Shown: positions 52,981-61,337, numbered from the stretch's first letter. The stretch is 64,000 nucleotides of DNA from Lachnospiraceae bacterium (GCA_024685005.1 JAIKWF010000071.1:62001-126000), one strand, 5' to 3'. Numbers and translations are program-made. Notes: a model not told the origin generated them from the letters alone.

Positions 52981-53865
52981 TTAAACCGCAAGGGTCGACC
53001 AGTCAAATTCGCCTCCAAAAATCATATATTCGAGCCGCTGGCCGGGAGTCGTGCTATCATCCTCCGAATTTCCCCACCGGATCCACGGGATTATATCCTG
53101 AAATACATGTCCTACAGGATCATCGATAGGACTTGCATAGTTATAGGTTCCGGTATCCTCCGGCGCAGTAACAATGCGGCCTGAGGAATCAAAGATCACT
53201 TCATATTTTCCATCGGGAGATACCCATTTTTCATTGGGCTGATCCCCTGCAGTAAACTGATGGCAGTTGGACGCCACTGTGCCGTCCCAGCCCAGGGCCT
53301 CCGCTTCAGCAGGACTTTGGGGCAGATCTTCGATGGGCATATTTTCGTTTCTCGCATAATGCTCCTCCTGGCTGGGACCAAAAAAAGTCCCCTCGCTAAA
53401 CTCATCAAAAGTGCTTACCAACGGCTTGACCAGATTTTGAGTGAACTGCACAATATCCTCCGCAGTTTCTTCCAGCTCTTTCAGCCATTTATCCCACTCA
53501 TCTCCCAGCTTTTCCAAAACGCTCAGTTCTTCCTTTATCGTCTCAGTAACGGCCTGGGTAAGATCCGAAACATTGCCGCTGAGAACTGCGCTTTTTACAA
53601 TGCTGTTTTCCGCTTTCTGATACAGCTTTACGATCTGACCCAGCTTTTCGCCGCTCTGTTTCAGATTCTTTTGCTGGCAATCGATCTGGCTGGCCTGAAA
53701 TTTGATGCTGGCTCTGACATCGTCATAGCTTCCGCCGCCGAATGCCAGCGCAGCGCTGATATCCTCCAGCCTGTTCCCCAATCTCTTCAGCTGACCCGAA
53801 TACCGCTCCAGCTCACCGGATGCACTGTTTAACCTTGGATAGTTCACACAAAATTGCCCTGTCAT
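52981..53865 (-). CDS. Predicted type VII substrate/polymorphic toxin-like protein
   Basis: 294 residues. Residues 1-90 are a helical export-type domain with YQKAE (82-86). A further helix region (100-165) follows, with a possible short linker. The C-terminal ~110 residues form a compact domain with ASNCHQFTAG, EKWVSPDGKYEVIFDSSG, TGTYNYASP and IPWIRWGN. I do not recognise its fold; the order N-terminal export domain plus short variable end is typical of polymorphic toxins. The next gene encodes an overlapping ankyrin lipoprotein, a plausible immunity partner. Confidence 0.68.
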   Translation of the reverse strand: MTGQFCVNYPRLNSASGELERYSGQLKRLGNRLEDISAALAFGGGSYDDVRASIKFQASQIDCQQKNLKQSGEKLGQIVKLYQKAENSIVKSAVLSGNVSDLTQAVTETIKEELSVLEKLGDEWDKWLKELEETAEDIVQFTQNLVKPLVSTFDEFSEGTFFGPSQEEHYARNENMPIEDLPQSPAEAEALGWDGTVASNCHQFTAGDQPNEKWVSPDGKYEVIFDSSGRIVTAPEDTGTYNYASPIDDPVGHVFQDIIPWIRWGNSEDDSTTPGQRLEYMIFGGEFDWSTLAV

Positions 53866-53907
53866 TTTTACCCTCCTTACTCTGCCTTTCGCTCTTACAA
53901 TTTTGAT

Positions 53908-54906
53908 TTATTGATATTCCTCTATGGATTTTTTGATCTGCTCAAGGATCAGCTTTGCCGCATCAGCGCTGTCCTTGCCATGTACGTACACATGGCTGAT
54001 AGCTTCTGCCACGGTTTCATCATAGGAGATGCCTCCGTCTTCCTGCTCCCCTTTTGCATACCCGGAGATCTGCCCGCAAAAGTCCTCATAGGAGATCTCT
54101 CCATGCTGCTGCCGGTACTGATCAAAAGCCGTGTTGCATACTTCTTTCACAAACTCCTGATGATCGGCAAGCTGCTGCTCATTGTATTTTGCATAAGCAT
54201 CCGAAAGCTGCTCATCGATCAGCACTGCATTATCCAGTCCGTACTTATGACTCAGGATACAGCTGACAAGCGCATGCCCCAGTTCGTGGACCAGCACTGC
54301 AGATACATCAGTGCCCTCCGTCCAGTATCCGTCCCGGACATTGATGGTAACACTGTTTTCCAGCCGCCTGGGATTCTCAAAATCCTTGGCCCGAAGCAGA
54401 ACCTGCTTTTTGATCACTATGGGATACAGCTCCGGTGAAAGGTTGGTGATATAGGTATCGCATTCAAACAGCGCCACTGCCGCCACGGACTCCGTCACCT
54501 CATCCCGCAGTTCGATGTTGGTCAGATATCCCTGCAAAACAGGATAGGTGCTGTACATATACTCACAGGCCTTCTTAAGATCCTTTGCTGTTTCCGGCTG
54601 CATATCCCGCAGATTTACCGCATCCATTCCGTAGGCATTTTCCAGTTCCAGTTCCATCTGCCTTACTTCATTTTCAGGGCTCTCCTTTCGAAGAAGCCTT
54701 CCCTGGGCCTGCAGGATCCCGTGGGCCGTCTCTTCATCCGGCACATATGCCTGGGGCGACTCATAGATCTTTTCTTCAAAAGCTTCAATGATCTCCTGCC
54801 GTCTCCTGTCCTCCGGCGACATTTTCGGTACTGTCAGAAAAATGACAAGACCCGATGCCAGAAGAAACAGCACTATAATGATAATGGCAATTTTTCGTTT
54901 TTTCAT
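53908..54906 (-). CDS. Membrane-anchored zinc metalloprotease-like protein
   Basis: 332 residues. A transmembrane helix (7-25) followed by an outside domain. HELGH at 207-211 is a canonical zinc-binding HExxH motif. The glutamate in YDETVAEA (E297 or E301) is a likely third ligand, as in gluzincin-type enzymes. The rest is mainly helical. It lies in the effector operon, eight bases after the first lipoprotein gene and 42 before the toxin-like gene. It may process secreted substrates or act on the cell wall. Confidence 0.78.
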   Translation of the reverse strand: MKKRKIAIIIIVLFLLASGLVIFLTVPKMSPEDRRRQEIIEAFEEKIYESPQAYVPDEETAHGILQAQGRLLRKESPENEVRQMELELENAYGMDAVNLRDMQPETAKDLKKACEYMYSTYPVLQGYLTNIELRDEVTESVAAVALFECDTYITNLSPELYPIVIKKQVLLRAKDFENPRRLENSVTINVRDGYWTEGTDVSAVLVHELGHALVSCILSHKYGLDNAVLIDEQLSDAYAKYNEQQLADHQEFVKEVCNTAFDQYRQQHGEISYEDFCGQISGYAKGEQEDGGISYDETVAEAISHVYVHGKDSADAAKLILEQIKKSIEEYQ

Positions 54907-54914
54907 CTGCCCGC

Positions 54915-56081
54915 TTACTCGTTAAAATCCAAAAATCCCTGCAGACTCTCAAAGCTCAGCGCGCTGCCGTCCAGATTCTGGGCATAGACCGCATACATGG
55001 ACTTGTCAGACAGCCTGCAAATGGCGATGGCCTTGTGGAATACGGTTCCGTCATAGGTGTACTCCACATTTTTGAAGGTCACTTTTTTCCCTTTATGATC
55101 CAGGGTCTGCACCTTTTCATCTTTGATATCCTTCGCATTATCATTGATCAGGCATTCCGATTCCGCAAGCTCCTCTTCATCCGTATACATCCCGTCAGCA
55201 TACAGGCTTAAGGTCACATCCGCATCGCTTCCCTGGAAATACTTTATGGCAAACATGTCTTCTTCGCATACATCCTGATCATCCTGATAGTAATACCCTT
55301 CCGGAACACTTACGGTAACGGAGCTCTTACCAAGCTTCAGGGACGCGCTGTCCACCACCTCGCCAGTGGGCTGGGAAATATCATCCATGGCCGCTTCCTG
55401 GGTTACCAGATCATCTCTGGTGGTATCCGGCAGATCCGTTGCCTGCGCAGTCTGCAAAAAGCCGTTGATCCGGTCGATCACATCCTCTTCCTTCAGATCC
55501 GATGCATTGATCATCATATTGATACCGATGCGCTTGTCCTTGGTGGCACCGGTATAGATCACCGTATTGGTGCTGCTTTCGTCATTGTAGGCAAAAGTGA
55601 AATAAGCATAACTTTTGCCGCCGCTTGTATACTCCGTGATATCCTTCAGGATCGTAACATCCTGCTGCCTTGCATTGGCTGTCAGGGCATCTTTATCCTG
55701 CAGGGACTCTTCATAAGAACCGTCCCTTACCACCATTACCAGGTTAAAATCGAGGTCCTTATCATCGATGTAAATGTTCCCCGTTTCATCATCAATGCTG
55801 ATCTTGTAATCAGTGGGAATGGTGAACAAAACGCCGTTTGCGGCGATCTTATCTTCTTTGCTTCCCGGTTCAGTCTTAGCAGCTTCTTCCTTCGTTTCCG
55901 TATCTTCCCCGGGATCTTCCGCTGTGCCTTCCGTTTCCTCCTCTTTTGCGGGTGCGGTCTCTTCCACCACCACCGGATCACCGGCATCCTTTCCAGGACC
56001 CTCTCCCTGTCCCGTCTCTGCGGTGCAGGCAGTCAGTCCAAGGCATAACGACAGCGTTACGATAGCGATATTTTTTTTCAT
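54915..56081 (-). CDS. Lipoprotein with two related domains, first gene of effector operon
   Basis: 388 residues. Signal peptide with lipobox LTAC, then a Thr/Glu-rich linker to about residue 75. Two related alpha/beta domains follow (about 80-235 and 260-388), each beginning with a short strand around FTIPTDYKIS or VSVPEGYYYQ and ending in a helix with GFLQ or GFLDF. Its role is unknown. The start ATG at 56081 has a GAGGAG site; the longer frame into the promoter is unlikely. The TTCGTC-repeat promoter at 56144-56207 lies just upstream. Confidence 0.75.
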   Translation of the reverse strand: MKKNIAIVTLSLCLGLTACTAETGQGEGPGKDAGDPVVVEETAPAKEEETEGTAEDPGEDTETKEEAAKTEPGSKEDKIAANGVLFTIPTDYKISIDDETGNIYIDDKDLDFNLVMVVRDGSYEESLQDKDALTANARQQDVTILKDITEYTSGGKSYAYFTFAYNDESSTNTVIYTGATKDKRIGINMMINASDLKEEDVIDRINGFLQTAQATDLPDTTRDDLVTQEAAMDDISQPTGEVVDSASLKLGKSSVTVSVPEGYYYQDDQDVCEEDMFAIKYFQGSDADVTLSLYADGMYTDEEELAESECLINDNAKDIKDEKVQTLDHKGKKVTFKNVEYTYDGTVFHKAIAICRLSDKSMYAVYAQNLDGSALSFESLQGFLDFNE

Positions 56082-56143
56082 AATTTTACTCCTCTTCCGG
56101 CCGTTTTGCCGTTTCCTCCTAAAGGCCGCAAAATGCCACACAT

Positions 56144-56207
56144 ATAGTATCATATCCTATTTGATTTGTGGTCCAAATCGGACGAACGGTTCATTTCAGA
56201 CGACGAA
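56144..56207 (-). promoter_or_regulatory. Effector-operon promoter with paired TTCGTC repeats (site 4)
   Basis: TTCGTCG and TTCGTCC on the minus strand, 21 bases apart, with CTGAAATGAAC between them, then exactly 30 bases to TACTAT. It would drive the six-gene lipoprotein/metalloprotease/substrate operon 56081-49986. It is the most diverged of the four sites but keeps the geometry. Confidence 0.75.
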
Positions 56208-56269
56208 TTGCACATTTTCCCTATTTTTCTCTCATGATTCCCGATAAATATGCGGTCGTAAATATGCAG

Positions 56270-56310
56270 GCATAAAAACAGCAAAACCCGGAAGCCCAAA
56301 GCTCCCGGGT
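56270..56310 (-). terminator. Rho-independent terminator of the acetyltransferase gene
   Basis: Stem ACCCGGAAGC / GCTCCCGGGT with one mismatch, then TTTTGCTGTTTTT on the minus strand. It separates the acetyltransferase gene from the promoter at 56144-56207. Confidence 0.8.
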
Positions 56311-56330
56311 GCATTATGAAGCCATATTCT

Positions 56331-56936
56331 CTACAGCTCGATCTTTCTGTCTTTAAAATAATATTTCTCATCATGCTCGCCGATGGGACGCATGACCCGG
56401 CAGGGATTCCCCACTGCCACCACATCAGCGGGAATATCTTTTGTAACCACGCTTCCGGCGCCGATCACCGAATGATCACCGATGGTCACCCCGGGCATAA
56501 TGATCACACCTGCGCCGATCCAGCAGCACTTCCCGATGTGAACCGGCATATTGTACTGATAGGCTTCCATCCGAAGGGAGGGCAAAATGGGATGTCCCGC
56601 GGTAGCAATGGTCACATTGGGTCCGATCATAGTGTAATCGCCGACGTAGATGTGGGTATCATCCACACAGGTCAGATTATAGTTAGCATACACCAACTTA
56701 CCGAAGTGGCAGTTATGCCCACCCCAGTTCGCATAAAACGGTGCCTCAATATACACATCCTCGCCGCAGTCTCCCAGCATTTTTTTCAGAAGAGCAATTC
56801 GCTCCTTCTGCTGGGAAGGCTTCGTCTGATTATATTCGCACAGCAGATCCTGATAGACCATCTGCTCCTTCATGATCTCTTCATCTCCGGGAAGATACAG
56901 TTCCCCGGTATGAAGCTTTTCTTTCATTTCGGACAT
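56331..56936 (-). CDS. Maltose/galactoside O-acetyltransferase family protein
   Basis: 201 residues. A left-handed beta-helix acetyltransferase with the N-terminal MSEMKEKLHTGELYLPGDEEI helix region, hexapeptide turns (NCHFGKLVYANYNLTCVDD, IGPNVTIATAGHPI) and the end VIGAGSVVTKDIPADVVAVGNPCRVMRPI, typical of Maa/LacA enzymes. The catalytic histidine lies in ATAGHP. It acetylates sugars using acetyl-CoA. The start is ATG at 56936 after AAAGGAGAG. A GC-rich hairpin (56950-56986) lies directly upstream. Confidence 0.92.
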   Translation of the reverse strand: MSEMKEKLHTGELYLPGDEEIMKEQMVYQDLLCEYNQTKPSQQKERIALLKKMLGDCGEDVYIEAPFYANWGGHNCHFGKLVYANYNLTCVDDTHIYVGDYTMIGPNVTIATAGHPILPSLRMEAYQYNMPVHIGKCCWIGAGVIIMPGVTIGDHSVIGAGSVVTKDIPADVVAVGNPCRVMRPIGEHDEKYYFKDRKIEL

Positions 56937-57021
56937 AACTCTCCTTTCGCAAAGACGCGGCGCCGGATCACCGGGTCGCGTCTTTGTCATCATTCTTTAC
57001 AGAAAATTCCTTCTCAGCTGT

Positions 57022-57360
57022 TCAGGCCTCTGCCTTCCAGAGTCCGTGGAGGTTGCAATACTCATAAGCAGCTACCACATCCTGATTCACCTTAAAGGTG
57101 GCTTCCGGCTTCATTCCCGGCTTCAGATAGCTGATCTGAAAGCCTGCTGCAGTCTCCAGCAGGATCCATCCGATAAAATGTGCCTCCAGGGAAGGATGCT
57201 CTACTTCTCCCACTGCAACCGTAACCGTATCTCCATCTTGGCTGATCACGGGTACATGCTTTTCATGTGCCCCGTCCGTTGTGCCGGGGATCAGCTCCGT
57301 CCCCACGGAAAGCTCCTTATCGGAGATCACTACCTGATCATCAATCTTGTAAAAACGCAT
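57022..57360 (-). CDS. Class II desulfoferrodoxin/superoxide reductase
   Basis: 112 residues. Only the catalytic iron domain is present: EKH (33-35), H55 and H61 in EHPSLEAHFIGWI, and C102 and H105 in YCNLHGLW give the Fe(His)4Cys site. The N-terminal desulforedoxin-type FeCys4 domain of class I enzymes is missing, so it is a neelaredoxin-type protein. It reduces superoxide to peroxide with electrons from rubredoxin. A GAGG site precedes the ATG at 57360. Confidence 0.93.
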   Translation of the reverse strand: MRFYKIDDQVVISDKELSVGTELIPGTTDGAHEKHVPVISQDGDTVTVAVGEVEHPSLEAHFIGWILLETAAGFQISYLKPGMKPEATFKVNQDVVAAYEYCNLHGLWKAEA

Positions 57361-57504
57361 TCCAATACCTCCTCGTATTCTGTAGTTTTCTCACCGGAAT
57401 CTCAAAAATGATCCCGCTTACTCCATGGTACCACGCGTTCTTTCTGCGGGCAAGTACTTACGGACGGCCGATTTAACATACTCTATTGCATACCTATACT
57501 CCCT

Positions 57505-59733
57505 TTACTCATTCAGTGCAATTTTTAAACGATTTTCCATATTTGCAACTGCCTTTTCAAGATCGATCTTCCCGGCAAAATAGCCTGAAGCTTCATCCAG
57601 GATCGGATCCATGTATCGATTATCCATCGGCTCAATATATTCTGCCTCATCAATCATTTTCTGCAGCGACATATAATCTTCATCTGATACGCCTTTGAAC
57701 TCATAGGATATTTCACCCACACCATAGTCAAAACTGTGAGGCAAAACCTCATTTCCCATGCTATCTTCGTAAGCCTGTTTCATCGTCATTTCTTTGCGCC
57801 TGTCTTCCAGCGCACTTTTCAATACAGGAAAATCAGTTATTCCCAACTTGTTATCATAATAATTAGAAGCCGAAAAAATATAATCTAAAAACTCATACAT
57901 CCCTTCCTTGTTGGCAGAATCAGCGCATATCCCCATTTCTGTAAGATTCGGAATAATCACTGCCCGATTCTGATTACCTATTGTATGAATCCTGGATTGA
58001 AACAAAAACTCATAGAAAAAGTAAGCATATGGAAACTCGATCTTTTCCATCAGCACGTCTGCACGACCGTCTCTGATCAGCAATTCTGCATAGTCTTCAT
58101 CCCCAATCAGACTGCTTTCTGCCTGCATTTTCATCAACATAAGCTCTTTTTTAAACTCATCATCAAGATGAACCTCCGTATTTTTTGTATCTATATATCT
58201 GGATTTGGAATATCTTAACATATTGCTCAACATTCTGACCGGATCACCATCTGCATACAGTAACCTTTCACTATTTGGCGTGCAGTAGTCAGACAGGTTT
58301 TCAATCTCAAAATCACTTCTGCAAAATTGACCCCCCAATTGAAAACCTGTATAAACAGAGTAAATCTTACCATCATCAGCTTCCATACCATTCATGACGC
58401 TATCTACAAAACTATCTTTTGAAACGGCGCCACTCTGTTCAAAATATTGATTCAGATCAGCCAGCATTCCATTTTGAATACATTTCTCTTTTGGCATTTT
58501 GAAAAGCAATATACCATCCACTTTATTCCCCTCAATCAGATCAACATACAAACTGTTCCGCGCATCATTCTCCTGATCTTTCTGTTCTTCATAATCTTCT
58601 ATTTCGATAAAATAATCCTTCGATGAATTGTTAAAGCCATAGATCAGCTCTCTTATTTCTGCAGAAATACCCAGACCTGCAATAGTCATAACCGTCTTAT
58701 TGCTTTTCAGCAAAGTTCCATTATTACTTTTCTCCAGGTGCCAGAACGTCGTTGTTCCTTTTTTCCCCCAGTCCTCGACGATAAACCCTCCTTCCCGGTC
58801 AGGAAAAAAAATAGCATTATCCGAAAAACCGAACTCACGAGCATCTAGAACACAATACGGAGTTCCATTTTTTACACCGATCAGATTATTCTCTTCCCAT
58901 TGTATATTTCCGTTTGTCCCCAAATTCGTATAGTAGTAATCATACTTATCATTTCCATCAATAATACACTCATCTCTGCAGGCCAGCCATTGACATTTCA
59001 TTTGTCTCTCTTCTTCCAGTTTTTTCCTCTTGGCATTATATTTATAAAACCGATAATCTCCATTATTCGCTACGGCAATTGCGCACCCACTATCCCTGTT
59101 ATTACATAAACGGCGTTCGCCGTCGGTTTCTTCACAATACACAACCTGCAGGTCAAAATTCAATAAACAAAGAACCGATTTGTCGCTATCTCCTTCGGCC
59201 AGGATATAAATCATTTCGTCATCACAAACAACTCTCAGAAAATCTCCTTCATCATCAAAGCTTGCATCTGTGAATCCTTCAATTTCATCAAGCCCTTTAC
59301 TTCCCAGCATGGCATTTTCTTTATCGTATATATATATCTCTCTGTTTACCTTATCAACAATAACGGTATAATAATCATTGCTGGCTATTTCCAAGTTCAA
59401 CGCATTCATAACGTTTACTTCAGGAAATTCGGCATCTAATAACTGACCTTTTTCCGTATCCAGTTCTTTTATACGATATGCCCATTTCCAATCATCCACA
59501 TCACTTCCCGTCATCTCGTTACTGATCTCAAGTAATAAAAAATGATCCGGATCATAGAGTTTTGTTGTATAAGTAACACCTCGATCTAATTCCGTTGGCT
59601 GCTCAAAAGTTATGATCTCCTTCTTTTCGTAACAATTATACTCATCTGCAAATCTAGGATCTGTCTTTCCACAGCCGTATAACATCATCAGACAGAAAAT
59701 GCAAAACAATAATCCCATTTTTCTCATAATCAC
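57505..59733 (-). CDS. Large lipoprotein with propeller-like and solute-binding-like parts
   Basis: 742 residues. Signal peptide with lipobox LYGC. Residues about 40-350 contain repeated short beta-strand units (YYTVIVDKVNREIYIYD, DEMIYILAEGDSDKSVLCL) suggesting a beta-propeller. The rest (about 365-742) resembles the two lobes of an extracellular solute-binding protein (VDGILLFKMPKEKC, LLIRDGRADVLME, EGMYEFLDYIFSAS). The base composition is visibly AT-richer than the surrounding genes. No transporter genes are adjacent. The start is uncertain: GTG at 59733 has the best spacing to AGGAAG; ATG at 59727 is the alternative. Function unknown. Confidence 0.7.
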   Translation of the reverse strand: MIMRKMGLLFCIFCLMMLYGCGKTDPRFADEYNCYEKKEIITFEQPTELDRGVTYTTKLYDPDHFLLLEISNEMTGSDVDDWKWAYRIKELDTEKGQLLDAEFPEVNVMNALNLEIASNDYYTVIVDKVNREIYIYDKENAMLGSKGLDEIEGFTDASFDDEGDFLRVVCDDEMIYILAEGDSDKSVLCLLNFDLQVVYCEETDGERRLCNNRDSGCAIAVANNGDYRFYKYNAKRKKLEEERQMKCQWLACRDECIIDGNDKYDYYYTNLGTNGNIQWEENNLIGVKNGTPYCVLDAREFGFSDNAIFFPDREGGFIVEDWGKKGTTTFWHLEKSNNGTLLKSNKTVMTIAGLGISAEIRELIYGFNNSSKDYFIEIEDYEEQKDQENDARNSLYVDLIEGNKVDGILLFKMPKEKCIQNGMLADLNQYFEQSGAVSKDSFVDSVMNGMEADDGKIYSVYTGFQLGGQFCRSDFEIENLSDYCTPNSERLLYADGDPVRMLSNMLRYSKSRYIDTKNTEVHLDDEFKKELMLMKMQAESSLIGDEDYAELLIRDGRADVLMEKIEFPYAYFFYEFLFQSRIHTIGNQNRAVIIPNLTEMGICADSANKEGMYEFLDYIFSASNYYDNKLGITDFPVLKSALEDRRKEMTMKQAYEDSMGNEVLPHSFDYGVGEISYEFKGVSDEDYMSLQKMIDEAEYIEPMDNRYMDPILDEASGYFAGKIDLEKAVANMENRLKIALNE

Positions 59734-59749
59734 GATTCTCACTTCCTAC

Positions 59750-59793
59750 AAATAAAAAAGCCGCAACTAGATTATAACATTGCAGCCTTTTTA
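59750..59793 (-). terminator. Rho-independent terminator of the small secreted protein gene
   Basis: On the minus strand AAAAAGGCTGCAA pairs with TTGCGGCTTTTTT (13 bp with two G-U pairs), followed by TTTTTTATTTG. The loop holds a TATAAT that could act as a -10 box for the next gene. Confidence 0.85.
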
Positions 59794-59814
59794 TCACACC
59801 ATTCAATTACTTTT

Positions 59815-60192
59815 TTAAAATGATTTCGAGCCAGAATAATCTTTGCCCTTAGACCTTATCGGACTTTTAAACGAAGCTAAAAGAGTATAATTGGTATTCA
59901 TAACACAATAATATCCTTTTGCAGAAGCACCCTTTTTAGTTGCCTTGGCCGATACACTTTGGGCTTTGGCAGATGACACTTTAGAATCAACCAGATTGCT
60001 TTTTTTATCATATGCAAATATACTTGCCTGCACAATACCGCCGATATCACATTCTGTTTTTGCTTTTGGTTTACTTAATGACCAAGTAAGCTTTCCTTTT
60101 ACCTTAGTTGCTTGAACCGGTGTAGATGCCATTACAATCATTGCTACGGTTATTACTAATACTGTGATTCTTGAATTTTTTTTCACATTCAT
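59815..60192 (-). CDS. Small secreted protein with possible phase-variable promoter
   Basis: 125 residues. Signal peptide of about 27 residues ending in PVQA, then a short beta-rich mature part rich in Lys, Ser and Ala (KAQSVSAKATKKGASAKGYY). No family recognised. The start is ATG at 60192; GGAGG is only two bases upstream, so the GTG at 60186, eight bases from it, may be used. The composition is AT-rich like the following lipoprotein. A perfect TTGACA/TATAAT promoter with nine G in the spacer lies upstream. Confidence 0.65.
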   Translation of the reverse strand: MNVKKNSRITVLVITVAMIVMASTPVQATKVKGKLTWSLSKPKAKTECDIGGIVQASIFAYDKKSNLVDSKVSSAKAQSVSAKATKKGASAKGYYCVMNTNYTLLASFKSPIRSKGKDYSGSKSF

Positions 60193-60234
60193 GCCCTCCA
60201 TTTTTTATTTGATATTTCAAAACACCCAACACTG

Positions 60235-60265
60235 ATTATACCCCCCCCCTAAAGAAAAATGTCAA
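60235..60265 (-). promoter_or_regulatory. Promoter with poly-G spacer, candidate phase-variable switch
   Basis: On the minus strand TTGACA is followed by a 19-base spacer ending in nine consecutive G and then TATAAT. Both boxes match the SigA consensus perfectly. Loss of one or two G would bring the spacer to the optimal 18 or 17 bases. Confidence 0.75.
60241..60249. repeat. Homopolymer tract of nine C (plus strand)
   Basis: Nine C in a row directly beside the -10 box of the promoter at 60235-60265. Such tracts change length by slipped-strand mispairing in other bacteria. Confidence 0.95.
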
Positions 60266-60288
60266 CCTGTAATTGATGCAAAACATTT

Positions 60289-61107
60289 TCACAGTGTCAG
60301 CACATCAAAAAAGCTCTCTTCCCGTTCTTCTTTTTTCCGCGTCAGGATCATTGCCCGAAGTGTCACATCCTCCCCTGCCAGCCCGAGGAGCCTGTCCCGG
60401 TCTACATGAGAAAAAAGCTGTCTTCGGGAAAAAAGCTTCCGGTACATTTCTCCCGCCTCTCCTTCTTCCTTTATCAGTGAAAAATACAGCGCCGGATCGC
60501 TTTCGTTGATATAAGATTGAAACAGGTCCAAAGCAACTGCCGTCACACTCCCCGGCTCCTTTTCGACATCTTCATCCGCCCGGTCAGAAAACAGTCTGCA
60601 GGCCGCAAGGCGGATTTTTTCTTTTTTCATTTTACGGATATAAGCCTTCTTCTCCTCTCCCTCATCCGAATAATCTTCTTCGCCGCCGGCAAGAAAAGGC
60701 GTAAATCCCGTATCATCCGGTTGCTTTAAAAGTCGCATAAGGCTCTCGTCAAACCAGGGATAAAATGCCTCACCCTCCCCGGCCATCTTCAGCGCTTTTT
60801 CCATATCCCGCGGACAGTTTTTGATCCATAATGCAAGAAGCATTGGATCTTCGTTTATACTCCGGCCCAGCTCAAGCGCCTGTGCATCTGCATATAGGAA
60901 AATCTCTTCCAGCCCATCGCTTCCCGCAAAGGCTTTTTCCGATACCCTGCACCCTGACGGGATCCAGGTTTTCGTCAATGCCGGGCAGAACCCGAAGGCC
61001 CAGTCCTCCACCAGCGTGCAATCCGGCGGCACAATCGCCGTCTCCATCTCTTTGTCCAGATAATGCTCTTTTTTCCCGATCACTTTCATACGCTCTATCG
61101 CCTGCAA
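60289..61107 (-). CDS. LRR_5-like protein of unknown function
   Basis: 272 residues, no signal peptide. Residues 10-75 look like one or two BspA-type leucine-rich repeats (VEDWAFGFCPALTKTWIPSGCRVSEKAFAGSDGLEEIFLY). The rest is helical and charged with no recognised domain. The start is probably TTG at 61107, eight bases after AAGGAG; the ATG at 61089 has no good site. It stands alone with a 230-base divergent gap on its upstream side. Function unknown. Confidence 0.6.
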   Translation of the reverse strand: MQAIERMKVIGKKEHYLDKEMETAIVPPDCTLVEDWAFGFCPALTKTWIPSGCRVSEKAFAGSDGLEEIFLYADAQALELGRSINEDPMLLALWIKNCPRDMEKALKMAGEGEAFYPWFDESLMRLLKQPDDTGFTPFLAGGEEDYSDEGEEKKAYIRKMKKEKIRLAACRLFSDRADEDVEKEPGSVTAVALDLFQSYINESDPALYFSLIKEEGEAGEMYRKLFSRRQLFSHVDRDRLLGLAGEDVTLRAMILTRKKEEREESFFDVLTL

Positions 61108-61225
61108 CGGGGCGTCTCCTTCTTCCAGTCATTTGTACTACGCCATGGCATTTTTTGTCAATCCCCGCCGGCGGCGATTCCTGCCCAATCTCGCTGTCCG
61201 GGATCCAGCCGCAGCGATCCATATG

Positions 61226-61254
61226 TTGACACTTCTCCCAAAACACGGTAGTCT
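61226..61254 (+). promoter_or_regulatory. Promoter of the small DUF-type gene
   Basis: TTGACA, 17 bases, TAGTCT, about 85 bases upstream of the ATG at 61338. A small inverted repeat (GCCTG-TCAGG-CAGGC, near 61279-61293) followed by ATTTTTG lies in the leader. Confidence 0.5.
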
Positions 61255-61337
61255 TGTACATGACGCAGCTCTTTTAAGCCTGTCAGGCAGGCATTTTTGA
61301 AGCCCACGCATCAACTAACAGAAAAGGAAGCAACCAC

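Noticed and set aside
46942..56081. Prophage or transposon origin of the effector region
   Set aside because: No integrase, transposase, attachment repeats or phage structural genes are visible.
56950..56986. GC-rich hairpin upstream of the acetyltransferase gene
   Set aside because: A 10-bp stem is present but no T-run follows on either strand, so I did not call it a terminator; an mRNA-processing or attenuation role cannot be judged.
57361..57480. GTGGTACC on the minus strand upstream of the superoxide reductase gene, resembling a T-box sequence
   Set aside because: No specifier stem, no terminator/antiterminator pair, and the gene is not amino-acid related; probably chance.
59753..59793. 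TATAAT in the loop of the terminator as promoter of the large lipoprotein gene
   Set aside because: No acceptable -35 box at 16-18 bases; mentioned only within the terminator entry.
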